Positions 52,276 to 61,005 of a stretch of DNA of 64,000 nt are shown here, piece after piece. Source of the DNA: an uncultured Prevotella sp. (GTDB taxonomy: Bacteria; Bacteroidota; Bacteroidia; Bacteroidales; Bacteroidaceae); assembly GCF_946404925.1 (NCBI RefSeq), contig NZ_CAMJFM010000008.1:1-64000 (forward strand), written 5' to 3'. A program made the translations under genes and the position numbers. Each line of letters begins with the position of its first letter. Positions within the stretch are counted from its first letter, which is position 1. The notes below the pieces were generated by a model that did no database searches, was not told the DNA's origin, and saw only the letters and a program-made list of their open reading frames with translations.

Positions 52276-53085
52276 TTAATTGATCTTTGAGGTCATAGGG
52301 CTGCGTACGCCCTTGTAGTTCTTCAGATATGCCTTGGCGCTTCCGAACGAAAGGAACATGTCGAGGCGTACTGGTATGTGGTTCTGATCGTCAGTAATAT
52401 AGAAACGGATAAGCTCATGGCTCTTTCCATCCTCACGCTCGTAGAACGACATGACTAAACAACGGAACTTCTCTTTTGAACCATTCATTTTGAAGGTTTC
52501 CTTGCCACGATACTCCAACCATGAGTTTGAAAGACTGCGAGCATCGCTGATTGGGGTGGATATTACCTGTCCCTTTTTCAGCTTTGAGCCATCGAAGTTG
52601 CGGGCACGTAGGAAGATAGACATCATATCGTAGATACAACTACGATAAGTACTTGTCTTCCAGTGCTGTTCGCCATCAGCATCTATACGATGCTTCTTGA
52701 GCTGACAGTTGCCATTAGGATAGGTGTACCATATCTCGTCAACGTAATATCTACTACCCTCTCTGGCGCCCTTACGGAAGTACATTGGCGAGAGGTCGGG
52801 GTTGCAATATGACAACAAGGTATCGCGCATGGTAAAATACTTATCAAGTTTAGAGTTACCACGAGTAATCAGATATGACTTCCAGGCATCCTTGCCTTCA
52901 AACTTAGTCATCTTGGTGTCCATTTGGGCAGCACCAACCTTAACCCAGATAAACTGCCAGTTAAAGTAGAGGTCGTATTCCAGACTCTCGCCACTCTTAA
53001 AGGCAGTGTTGTCTATTCCACATTGAGCATTGGCTGTTAGGCCCATGCCAAAAGCAATACAGAGAGTTAAAAGTATCTTCTTCAT
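52276..53085 (-). CDS. DUF3108 family periplasmic protein
   Basis: A 269-residue protein with a signal peptide (MKKILLTLCIAFGMGLTANA, cut before Q). The rest is mostly beta-strand: FKSGESLEYDLYFNWQFIWV at the start, YCNPDLSPMYFRKGAREGSR in the middle, and IPVRLDMFLSFGSAKAYLKN at the end. This agrees with DUF3108, whose function is unknown. It shares 1 bp with the upstream lipoprotein gene and lies 31 nt upstream of yicC, so it is part of the same operon. Confidence 0.8.
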   Translation of the reverse strand: MKKILLTLCIAFGMGLTANAQCGIDNTAFKSGESLEYDLYFNWQFIWVKVGAAQMDTKMTKFEGKDAWKSYLITRGNSKLDKYFTMRDTLLSYCNPDLSPMYFRKGAREGSRYYVDEIWYTYPNGNCQLKKHRIDADGEQHWKTSTYRSCIYDMMSIFLRARNFDGSKLKKGQVISTPISDARSLSNSWLEYRGKETFKMNGSKEKFRCLVMSFYEREDGKSHELIRFYITDDQNHIPVRLDMFLSFGSAKAYLKNYKGVRSPMTSKIN

Positions 53086-55058
53086 TATTTCTTACTATCT
53101 ATGTTTATGCCCTTCTCCTTCAGGTATTCAATACCCAACTTGCGGGCTCGTTCTGCATTTCTGTTCTTAAGTTTCTTGGCTGCATCTGGCTTCTGTTTGG
53201 TAATCTTAGCAGGTTTCTGCTTGAATACTGGGATGCCTGAAACATTCCAAGTTTGGGTTACATCCCATTTAGCCTTGCACTCTATCTCGCGAGGATAGTA
53301 GTAAACAGCCTCAGCCTGACGGTCTTCAGCATAGTCGCCTGTATCCCAAACACCATTATTGTTGCTGTCGATAAAGGCGCTGATATAATACTTATCAGGC
53401 TTTATGTACTTGAATTCAGCCACATGCTTATTAACTTTGACCTGCTTTACAACCTTATCCGAGCCATTAAGCAGTTGAACTACCATGGCAGAATCCTCAA
53501 TACCAGCGATATTAAGTTTCAGGGTGCCATAGTCGTCCTCAGATTTTACTTTTATGCCTTGTTTATATGGGTTTGAAACCTTGCCATAAATGTCGATAAA
53601 GGCAGCAGAGTCAACCTCTAAACTATATTCTACACCTGGACGCCAATCTGCCAGAATCTCGTAATTGCGAATCTTGTTGGGTACTGGTACCATCCTGCAT
53701 GAAGACTCGTACCATACTGAGTCTATCATAGAGTATAGATGAACTCCTGCAGTATCGCAATGCTGCAATGGTGTAGGCATCTCGATTCGGGCCACCTTGT
53801 CTGGATCCATAGAAGATGGAACATCGTATTTGGGCTCCAAAGGCTTTTCGTGCCAGATGGTATCAACCTCCTCGCCACGCTTCAGTTTCTTTTCCAAATC
53901 CTTACGCCACTTCTCCAGTTCCTTGTTCAGCTCTTTCTGGCGTTTCTCGAATGATACTTTAGCTAAACCATCGATGGTGTCAGTTTGATTAACCAATACG
54001 CCTGCAGTATCTGTCATCTGATAGCTGATTTCCATACGCAGAGTGTCCTGGTTTATCAAAGCTGTATCGCGAAGCCAGTAGTGAATGGTATCCTGCTTCT
54101 CGTTGGCCTCTACTATAAACGCATTGTCGCTATCAAAGTTCATGCCTTTGATTACTGGTAGGTCAGGATGACCATAAGTAAAGTACATTGAGAACTTATT
54201 GGCTTCAACACGCTCTGTCTTAATGAGGAATCTGTCTGTCTGAACATGGGTGAATGCCAGCAGAGTGATGTCATCAGGCAGGAAGTGAGTGTAAGGCACC
54301 TTAATCAAACCATCTATATGCAGCGAGTCGCGCCAAATGGTATCAGTACGAACATCAGGCTTTGAACCTGGCTGGAATGTCTGATGATTAAAGGCAATCA
54401 TCTCACTCTTCTGAGAGAAGCGGAAGTCGCCATCAGCGTCTTGAAGTGCATAAGCACGATAAGTGCCTGGGGCAACACCTTTAACAACGAAGTGTCCGCT
54501 GCCATCAGTACGTGATACACGAAGCATAGGTTTGGTCTTGAAAGCAGAATCTGCCAGGTCGTTGTAAAGACCAACCATGATGCCTTTGATTGGTTCGAGA
54601 TTGCTGGCATCAAGCACATAGCCAGACACCTCAAAGGTGTCAATCTGCTCGCCAGTAGAGAAGCTATAGGTATAGCTGCCCATAGGGTTGCCCTCATTGT
54701 TATCGCTGATAGCATCGCTAAAGTCGATGGTATAGGTAGTGTTAAGCATCAGCGAATCCTGTAGCTCTACCACAATCTTCTTTCCTGAAGCCTTGATTTC
54801 AGGTACTTCAAGTTGTGGCGGAGACACAATGACCTTATTAGTGGCATCAGTAAGTTTGATATACTCATCGAATAGTATGGTAATCTTCTTGGCTGTGACG
54901 TTAGTTGCCTGATCAGCAGGTGTGCAACCAATAACCTTTGGGGGATCGTCGTCGTACCATCCGCCATCAGGCTGTCCCATGCGGGCGCAACCTGCAACTA
55001 TTGTTGCAATTAAAAAATGAAAAAATGTAATAATTAAAAGATTCTCTTTCTTCTTCAT
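53085..55058 (-). CDS. Large Ig-like domain lipoprotein
   Basis: A 657-residue lipoprotein. A signal with lipobox VAGC ends near residue 23. An Ig-like Big_5/SbsA domain follows (PPKVIGCTPADQATNVTAKK ... TTYTIDFSDAISDNNEGNPM) over about residues 38-135. A carboxypeptidase-like or prealbumin-type beta domain (VSGYVLDASNLEPIKGIMVG) lies near 145-215. A Lys/Glu-rich coiled region (KRQKELNKELEKWRKDLEKK) is near 370-395, and the tail is strongly basic. The family is common in Bacteroidetes and of unknown function. It lacks an acidic surface-export motif after the Cys, so its side of the membrane is uncertain. Confidence 0.75.
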   Translation of the reverse strand: MKKKENLLIITFFHFLIATIVAGCARMGQPDGGWYDDDPPKVIGCTPADQATNVTAKKITILFDEYIKLTDATNKVIVSPPQLEVPEIKASGKKIVVELQDSLMLNTTYTIDFSDAISDNNEGNPMGSYTYSFSTGEQIDTFEVSGYVLDASNLEPIKGIMVGLYNDLADSAFKTKPMLRVSRTDGSGHFVVKGVAPGTYRAYALQDADGDFRFSQKSEMIAFNHQTFQPGSKPDVRTDTIWRDSLHIDGLIKVPYTHFLPDDITLLAFTHVQTDRFLIKTERVEANKFSMYFTYGHPDLPVIKGMNFDSDNAFIVEANEKQDTIHYWLRDTALINQDTLRMEISYQMTDTAGVLVNQTDTIDGLAKVSFEKRQKELNKELEKWRKDLEKKLKRGEEVDTIWHEKPLEPKYDVPSSMDPDKVARIEMPTPLQHCDTAGVHLYSMIDSVWYESSCRMVPVPNKIRNYEILADWRPGVEYSLEVDSAAFIDIYGKVSNPYKQGIKVKSEDDYGTLKLNIAGIEDSAMVVQLLNGSDKVVKQVKVNKHVAEFKYIKPDKYYISAFIDSNNNGVWDTGDYAEDRQAEAVYYYPREIECKAKWDVTQTWNVSGIPVFKQKPAKITKQKPDAAKKLKNRNAERARKLGIEYLKEKGINIDSKK

Positions 55059-55076
55059 CCTTTTTACATTTTATAA

Positions 55077-56579
55077 TTATTGCATTTTTACATTAAGTGA
55101 GAGTAGTTGTTCAATATGTTCGCGAGAGTTGCTAAGACGAGGAACCTTGTGCTGACCTCCCAACTTGCCTTTAAGTTTGAGCCAATCATTAAACAGGTTC
55201 TCGCGCGCCTCAATGATTTCCAAGTGCTGCAGGGTAATGTCCTTATAGCGCTTAGCCTCGTAGTCGCTGTTAATCTCCTGTAGATGCTTGTCGAGCAGGT
55301 CGCTAAACAACTGCAGATTCTCAGGACGCTTCTTAAACTCGATGAGCCACTGATGGCGACACTTGGCGTTCTGGTCCATAAATACTGGGGCTGCAGTATA
55401 CTCGCTAACCTCTGCTCCTGTTTGTTCGCAAGCGTAAGCCAATCCCTTTTCAGCATTATCCACAATCAGCTCTTCGCCAAAGGCATTGATAAAGTGCTTA
55501 GTACGTCCAGAGATGATGAACTTATAAGGATTGGTAGATGTAAACTGGATGGTGTCGCCAATCTCATAGCGCCACAATCCGCAGCTGGTGGTTATTACCA
55601 TTGCATAGTTCTTACCTGTCTCTACGCCCCAAAGGGGAACAGCATCGCCACCATCCATTGGAATGAATTCATAGAACACATCGTAGTCGAGCATCAGCAG
55701 CATCGACTTGTCTGATGGATCGTTTTGGAGTCCGAAGAATCCCTCGCTGGCATTATATGTCTCCATATAGTGCATATTTGGCGAGGTGATAAGTTGCTCG
55801 TATTGCTTGCGATATGGGGTAAAGGCCACTCCACCATGGAAGAACACCTCGATGTTAGGCCAAACCTCTTCGAGATGAGTCTTGCCTGTAATCTCCATCA
55901 TACGAGTGAGTACAGAAAGCATCCAAGATGGCACACCAGAGATATTGGTGACGTTCTTGTTCATGGCCTCGCGAGCTATGCGATCTCTCTTGATTTCGAA
56001 ATCGCTAAGCAAGGCTGTCTGTTTCTTAGGTACTCGCACAAGATTGGCCAGCGGATTGATATTCTCAATCAGAATAGCGCTCAGGTCGCCAACCAGCGAA
56101 TCCTTCAAATTATAGTTTGGCGCATGACTACCACCAAGAATCAATCCCCTACCATCGAACATTCTCGACTGTGGGTTGTTCTGCAGATACATGGCTACAG
56201 CATCAAATCCGCCACGATAGTGAATATTCTTCAATCCCTCTTTGCTTACAGGGATAAACTTCGACTTATCGTTGGTGGTACCTGATGATTTGGCATACCA
56301 TTTTACTCGGCCTGGCCACAGGATGTCTGTCTCGCCATGACGCATGCGGTCTATCGAACCTTTCAGCTCTTCGTAGGTATTAACGGGGGTATGTTTGATG
56401 AAATCATCGTAGCCCTTGATTGATGCAAAGGCATGATTTCTTCCGTATTCCGTATCCTTAGCTTCAGCAACAAGTCGACCCAGCACAGCCTCTTGTAGAG
56501 CTCTGCCTTGGTTGAAGTGTTTTTCCAGATCTTTTTGTCTGGGTTCAAACACTTTTCTTACTATCTTAGTAATACTCAT
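55077..56579 (-). CDS. GH3 auxin-responsive promoter family protein
   Basis: A 500-residue acyl-adenylating enzyme of the GH3 branch of the ANL superfamily. WPGRVKWYAKSSGTTNDKSK near residues 83-102 gives the ATP loop, YNASEGFFGLQND lies near 279-291, and GRTKHFINAFGEELIVDNAE near 365-384. Plant members join amino acids to hormones; the bacterial substrate is unknown. It has its own promoter at 56612-56605. The gene before it, in the same direction, is the sigma-linked barrel protein. Confidence 0.88.
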   Translation of the reverse strand: MSITKIVRKVFEPRQKDLEKHFNQGRALQEAVLGRLVAEAKDTEYGRNHAFASIKGYDDFIKHTPVNTYEELKGSIDRMRHGETDILWPGRVKWYAKSSGTTNDKSKFIPVSKEGLKNIHYRGGFDAVAMYLQNNPQSRMFDGRGLILGGSHAPNYNLKDSLVGDLSAILIENINPLANLVRVPKKQTALLSDFEIKRDRIAREAMNKNVTNISGVPSWMLSVLTRMMEITGKTHLEEVWPNIEVFFHGGVAFTPYRKQYEQLITSPNMHYMETYNASEGFFGLQNDPSDKSMLLMLDYDVFYEFIPMDGGDAVPLWGVETGKNYAMVITTSCGLWRYEIGDTIQFTSTNPYKFIISGRTKHFINAFGEELIVDNAEKGLAYACEQTGAEVSEYTAAPVFMDQNAKCRHQWLIEFKKRPENLQLFSDLLDKHLQEINSDYEAKRYKDITLQHLEIIEARENLFNDWLKLKGKLGGQHKVPRLSNSREHIEQLLSLNVKMQ

Positions 56580-56604
56580 TTTGTTTGATTGCGCAATTTG
56601 GGTG

Positions 56605-56612
56605 CAAAATTA
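56605..56612 (-). promoter_or_regulatory. -7 promoter element of the GH3 gene
   Basis: TAATTTTG on the minus strand, 25 nt before the ATG at 56579. No -33 box is evident. Confidence 0.55.
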
Positions 56613-56653
56613 CGCAATTCCCTTGTAAAGGGGGAATATTTTACGATTTTTTT

Positions 56654-57871
56654 TCATTTCAGATGTAATCTGAGTCCGAACTGCAGCGATGGAGCCAGCG
56701 GATTATCCTTGTAATAATGTTCAACTTTGGTTCCATCGTTGAAATAGTAGCCAAGCGATGGCTCAAGGTAAACACCAAACAGGCGAGTAAAGTTATACTC
56801 AGCACCAGCTGCTGCGTTTATTGACCATTGCCAAGGACGAGTGCTGATTTCGCCCTCAGAAACCTCCGCCTTTAGGCACTTCTCAAGCATGGTTCCTCCT
56901 GCCAGATAGATGTTGAAATGCTCTGTTGACCATATCTTCCATGATAGACCAATGGGGATGCCAAGATAGCTTAACTCCTGATCGTAGTTAAGATGCTGAT
57001 GTTGTGGATAGCTGAACTCTGACTTGAGGAATGTGTAGTTGATACCAGTAAGCAGGGCCAAACGATTATTAAACTGATACTGCAACGAAAGTCCCAATCG
57101 CAAAGGTATGTGGTGCTTTGATTCAACATCAGTATATGTGTAAGCTTGGGCCATTTCCTTCGTACTGCTTGTGTAATAATTAGCAGGACTTGCGTCATAA
57201 CAAAGAGGCTGTGTATTCATAGAGTTCACATAATTGTTTGCAGCAAGCAATAGTCCGTTCGATCCTGCTAAGCCAATGGTCCATTTACTTGAACTATCTG
57301 AGTATGAGGCAGTTGTGGCTGGTTCTATCACATCAGGCAGATAGGTTTGTTTCTTATGTTTTATCTCTGTTTTTGCTTCCATCTTTTCTTCGACAGTAGT
57401 TGCTGGTTGTTCGTAAGATGGCTCTTGACTATGAGTCTCTTCGATAGAAATTTGCTGGGGTTCTGCTATAGTCTCTTCAAGTACTGTTTCTTCTTTCTTT
57501 ATGCCAGATGCCACAGCCAAAAGCTTTGGTTTGGTTGTAATCGAAGTTTCAAAAGGAACAGTAGGCTCATCTGGGTTTGCAAGGTTTTTATCAGCTTCTT
57601 TATTATCAGGCTTTGATGTCTTCGTTGTTGTTTCATTATGAGCCTCCAGCTTTGGCTGGTTATCAACGAAGTCGTAGAATGCGAAGAGGCCAATAAGAGT
57701 CAGGACTACAGCAGCTGCAGCCCAATACCATCTGCGAATGATGGCAGTTTTAGGTGCAGGTGCGGTCTCGAGGCCCATCTGATTGCTGATGCCCTCCCAG
57801 AGTCCTGCAGGTGGAGTCATCTTATGACCCTCAAGCTTCTGCTTCATTTGTTTTGTCCAATCCTCTTTCAT
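56654..57871 (-). CDS. Sigma-linked protein with membrane helix and outer-membrane barrel-like domain
   Basis: A 405-residue protein. Residues 1-45 are cytoplasmic (KEDWTKQMKQKLEGHKMTPP). One membrane helix follows (WYWAAAAVVLTLIGLFAFYDF, about 46-66), then a long Lys/Thr/Glu-rich linker to about 180, then a beta-rich domain resembling PorT-type barrels (KWTIGLAGSNGLLL, LRLGLSLQYQFNNRLALLTG, SLQFGLRLHLK). Position after an ECF sigma factor, with ATGA overlap at 57871-57868, suggests an anti-sigma role for the N-terminus. The frame is open to 57913, but the coupled ATG at 57871 is preferred. Function is inferred from position. Confidence 0.75.
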   Translation of the reverse strand: MKEDWTKQMKQKLEGHKMTPPAGLWEGISNQMGLETAPAPKTAIIRRWYWAAAAVVLTLIGLFAFYDFVDNQPKLEAHNETTTKTSKPDNKEADKNLANPDEPTVPFETSITTKPKLLAVASGIKKEETVLEETIAEPQQISIEETHSQEPSYEQPATTVEEKMEAKTEIKHKKQTYLPDVIEPATTASYSDSSSKWTIGLAGSNGLLLAANNYVNSMNTQPLCYDASPANYYTSSTKEMAQAYTYTDVESKHHIPLRLGLSLQYQFNNRLALLTGINYTFLKSEFSYPQHQHLNYDQELSYLGIPIGLSWKIWSTEHFNIYLAGGTMLEKCLKAEVSEGEISTRPWQWSINAAAGAEYNFTRLFGVYLEPSLGYYFNDGTKVEHYYKDNPLAPSLQFGLRLHLK

Positions 57872-58413
57872 CCCTTCTCGCTCGTTAATTCCATAATTCT
57901 TCGTGCAAGCCATTGTTTGGCGTAAAACAGTTGAGAGGCTGATGTGCTCTCCTTGATACCTAGTAGTTCGGCTATCTGCCTATGAGAGTAGTTTTCGAAT
58001 ACATAGAGGTTCAATACCGTTCTGTATCCATCAGGTAATTCACTAATCAGTTGGTGCAGTTCGTCAGGCGAAATCCGTTCTGTGTCAGGATTTGCATCGT
58101 CTTCATTTATTGCGTCAGCACTCTCGTTTTGCTCCACAAACAGCAGCTTTTTTTTGTTTCTCAAGAACGTGAGCGCCTCGTTGGCCACAATCCTTACAAG
58201 CCATCCTTTAAATTGCTCTTCGCCTCGATACTCAAGAGTTGGAATAGATGTGAATATCTTCACAAAACTATTCTGTAGAACATCCTTCGCATCGTCGGCG
58301 TTAGGGATATAACGATAGCAGACCGATGTTAGCTCCTCGACGTACATCTGATAGAGCTGGCTCATCGCCCTTTGGTCTTTCTGCCGTATGCGCTCAACGA
58401 TTTGACTGACCAT
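57868..58413 (-). CDS. ECF-type RNA polymerase sigma factor
   Basis: A 181-residue sigma factor. Region 2 (DAKDVLQNSFVKIFTSIPTL and QFKGWLVRIVANEALTFLRN) spans about residues 40-84. Region 4 (ISELPDGYRTVLNLYVFENY, then SHRQIAELLGIKESTSASQL) spans about 127-170. The stop overlaps the start of the putative anti-sigma/barrel protein, so the two are translationally coupled. A minus-strand -7 box lies 28 nt before the ATG. Confidence 0.93.
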   Translation of the reverse strand: MVSQIVERIRQKDQRAMSQLYQMYVEELTSVCYRYIPNADDAKDVLQNSFVKIFTSIPTLEYRGEEQFKGWLVRIVANEALTFLRNKKKLLFVEQNESADAINEDDANPDTERISPDELHQLISELPDGYRTVLNLYVFENYSHRQIAELLGIKESTSASQLFYAKQWLARRIMELTSEKG

Positions 58414-58441
58414 TTTCTTTGCTTGTTCTACATTTATAATT

Positions 58442-58449
58442 CAAAAGTA
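58442..58449 (-). promoter_or_regulatory. -7 promoter element of the ECF sigma gene
   Basis: TACTTTTG on the minus strand, 28 nt before the ATG at 58413. Confidence 0.55.
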
Positions 58450-58562
58450 CTCAAATCTTGTATGACGACAGAAAGTTTTTAATTTCTTTAACACTAATCC
58501 ATACAAGAATTAGCCTTTTTCTGCATTATAAGAGCAGAATGAAACCTAAAAACGTTTTGAAT

Positions 58563-59912
58563 ATGAATAAGAAATTATTTCTGTTTTCAGTCGTTATGCT
58601 GAGTGGTGCGATGGCGTCGTGTTCTTCGTCAGAGGAGATTGATAATGGCGAAGCTAAACAAGTGGTTAATATGCTATCAGAGTTGGAGCCCATCCAGTTG
58701 ACTCATGAGCAAAAGAAGTTTGCCAGTGATAACAATGGCTTTACGCTGAACTTCCTGAAGACAGTTAACGATGCAGATAAGAGTGGCAAGAGCTTTATCT
58801 ACTCACCACTAAGTATTACTTACGTATTAGGAATGGTGAACGATGCTGCTACAGGGCAGACAGAACAGGAGTTGGAACAGACCTTAGGATTCCACCAAGG
58901 AGGTATACAGGCAGTTAACGATTACTGCAAAAAGTTGATAGAGGGTCTGCCAAAAGTAGATAATAAGGTGACGCTGAACATTGCCAATGCCTTATTCGTC
59001 AATAAGAATAAAGCCACATTGCAAGCACAATATCAGCAGGATATGCAGCAGTATTATGATGCTAAAGCTGAGAATCTTGACTTCAACTCGCCCTCAGCCC
59101 TCAACACCATCAACGATTGGTGCAACGATCATACCAACGGTATGATTCCCAAGATTCTGGATGATATTGACGCAGAAACGTTAACCTATCTACTCAACGC
59201 CATCTACTTTAAGGCAGATTGGTCATCGAAGTTCGACCAAAAGAACACAAAAGAGGAAACCTTCCACCCAGAATACGAATATCTCATGGATATCAGCAAG
59301 CCCATTAAGCTACCCATGATGCACCAGAATGTACTTATCTGGTATTTGAAGAATGATATCTATTCAGCCGTTGAGATGCCCTATGGCAATGGCTCTTGGG
59401 ACATGACGATCATGCTGCCAGAAGAAGGTAAAACAACAGATGACATCATCGACTATCTGGCTAAGATAGGCTGGTCAACGGATAATATCATTGACAATCA
59501 ATGGTACGATGTCAATACACCTATTAATGGTGCCCGTCCTTACGAGGTAGACTTGAAACTTCCGCGTTTTGAGACAGCCTCTGATACTGATGATTTAGAC
59601 ATAGGTCTTATTGGCTTGCTCGAAAAGACGGGCATTCATCTTGCATTTGACTCATATTTTGCAGAAATACCCAATATGTGCGAAAATGGTAACGTTTATA
59701 TTTCGATGATGCGCCAAAAGGCGAAAATCAAGGTAAACGAAGAAGGTTCTGAAGCAGCTGCTGTTACAATAGCTGGAACGAAATACACTACTGCTTTTAT
59801 TCCTGAACAATATGACAAGGCTACCTTCCACGCTAATCGCCCATTCGTTTATGTAATCCGAGAAGCCTCTTCAGGTGTCATTCTCTTTGTTGGTAAGTTT
59901 ACTGGCATGTAA
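58563..59912 (+). CDS. Serpin-family surface lipoprotein
   Basis: A 449-residue serine-protease inhibitor. The signal NKKLFLFSVVMLSGAMASC ends in a slightly atypical lipobox; SSSEE after the Cys resembles the acidic surface-export signal of Bacteroidetes lipoproteins. The serpin core is complete (FIYSPLSITYVLGMVNDAA, LLNAIYFKADW, FHANRPFVYVI). The reactive loop begins EEGSEAAAVTIAGT, whose small-residue hinge is that of inhibitory serpins; by counting, P1 is about Thr or Tyr. A likely role is defence against host or competitor proteases. In-frame ATGs at 58458 and 58539 exist, but the lipoprotein signal favours 58563. Confidence 0.88.
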   Translation: MNKKLFLFSVVMLSGAMASCSSSEEIDNGEAKQVVNMLSELEPIQLTHEQKKFASDNNGFTLNFLKTVNDADKSGKSFIYSPLSITYVLGMVNDAATGQTEQELEQTLGFHQGGIQAVNDYCKKLIEGLPKVDNKVTLNIANALFVNKNKATLQAQYQQDMQQYYDAKAENLDFNSPSALNTINDWCNDHTNGMIPKILDDIDAETLTYLLNAIYFKADWSSKFDQKNTKEETFHPEYEYLMDISKPIKLPMMHQNVLIWYLKNDIYSAVEMPYGNGSWDMTIMLPEEGKTTDDIIDYLAKIGWSTDNIIDNQWYDVNTPINGARPYEVDLKLPRFETASDTDDLDIGLIGLLEKTGIHLAFDSYFAEIPNMCENGNVYISMMRQKAKIKVNEEGSEAAAVTIAGTKYTTAFIPEQYDKATFHANRPFVYVIREASSGVILFVGKFTGM

Positions 59913-59924
59913 GCACAAAAAATA

Positions 59925-59983
59925 TTCCCAGGGTGGGAACAAAACATTCCCAGCCTGGGAATAAAATGTTCCCACCCTGGGAA
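59925..59983 (-). repeat. Palindrome array C: three units at 22-bp period between convergent genes
   Basis: Units TTCCCA-NNN-TGGGAA at 59925-59939, 59947-59961 and 59969-59983, with central triplets GGG, GCC and CCC. Centres at 59932, 59954 and 59976 are 22 bp apart. On the minus strand the spacers read CATTTTA and TGTTTTG, so T-runs follow each hairpin in the direction of rnc transcription. The array lies between the serpin stop and the rnc stop. Confidence 0.85.
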
Positions 59984-59988
59984 TATAT

Positions 59989-61005
59989 TTAATCCTCAGA
60001 GAAGGCTGCGGCCTCGGCTTCAGCAATAATTTCCTCGCGAGTCTTCTCCTTGTGCGAGATGTCTGAAAGGTCGAACTCCTTATCAGTAAAATCTATTGTT
60101 GTAACCTTATTCTCCTTTTCCTCAACCTTCGTTTCTGTATCAGTAGCAGGTGTTGTTTCCTGCTCTATGATGAAGTTCTGCTCCTGCTCCGTATTAGGAA
60201 CAGCCATAGCAGGTTCTTCTTCCATCTGGGTGCGGGCAGTTTTGGCTGCAAATACGGCATCTACAAACTGTGGTTCGCGCTTCAGTCTCTGCAGCGTATC
60301 CTTCGATGCCTTCTGCTGAGCCTCCTTCTTAGAATAGCCAGAGCCACACTCACCATTAACACCCTCAATCAATACCATATAGGTGAAAACAGGACTTCCG
60401 TTTTCATCCTTCTTCTGCTTTGTGAGCTTATACTCCAAACGTACACGATTCTTCTGGCTCCACTCAAGCAGCTTCGACTTGAAGTTTACCTCCTTGAATG
60501 CCACCTTGTCTATATCGATATACTTGCCCAGTACCTGCTTCTCGAAGAACCAGAGGCAAGCCTCGTAGCCACGATCCAGATAGATGGCTCCAACCAACGC
60601 CTCGAAGGCGTTACCCTCTACATAACTGTTGTGCGATGTAGAGTGACCTGCTGAGAGCAGCAGATTGGTGAGTCGCATCTCTGTGGCCAGCTTTCCCAGC
60701 GTCTCGCGACTTACTAACTTGGAACGTGTGTTGGTCAGGAATCCCTCGCGCTTACCCTCGTAATGACGATAAACGATATAACCCACAGCAGCGTCGAGTA
60801 TGGCATCACCAAGAAACTCAAGTCGCTCATTATTAAGCGGTTTGCCCTTGTCGTTGCGCTTTCGGATGCTCTTGTGCATCAGCGCCATCTTGTAATACTC
60901 GATGTTGCGGGGGTAGAATCCCAGTATCTCATAAAGAGAAGAAAAAAGCTCCTTCTCCTTGCGGAAAGGGAGCTTGATTCTATCAATAATGTTATTAAGC
61001 TTCAT
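59989..61005 (-). CDS. rnc: Ribonuclease III with long C-terminal extension
   Basis: A 338-residue double-stranded RNA endonuclease. The signature NERLEFLGDAILDAAVG lies near residues 59-75, with a second acidic site VEGNAFEALVGAIYLDRGYE near 129-148. The dsRNA-binding domain (FKSKLLEWSQKNRVRLEYKL ... GYSKKEAQQKASKDTLQRL) spans about 174-243. The last 90 or so residues are an acidic, low-complexity extension rich in Glu and Thr that is not part of core RNase III. It overlaps fabF by 11 bp. Confidence 0.93.
   Translation of the reverse strand: MKLNNIIDRIKLPFRKEKELFSSLYEILGFYPRNIEYYKMALMHKSIRKRNDKGKPLNNERLEFLGDAILDAAVGYIVYRHYEGKREGFLTNTRSKLVSRETLGKLATEMRLTNLLLSAGHSTSHNSYVEGNAFEALVGAIYLDRGYEACLWFFEKQVLGKYIDIDKVAFKEVNFKSKLLEWSQKNRVRLEYKLTKQKKDENGSPVFTYMVLIEGVNGECGSGYSKKEAQQKASKDTLQRLKREPQFVDAVFAAKTARTQMEEEPAMAVPNTEQEQNFIIEQETTPATDTETKVEEKENKVTTIDFTDKEFDLSDISHKEKTREEIIAEAEAAAFSED

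Noticed and set aside
56617..56638. ATTCCC...GGGGAAT hairpin as a fourth member of the TTCCCA array family
   Set aside because: A single imperfect unit with a bulge and a longer centre, without 22-bp neighbours.
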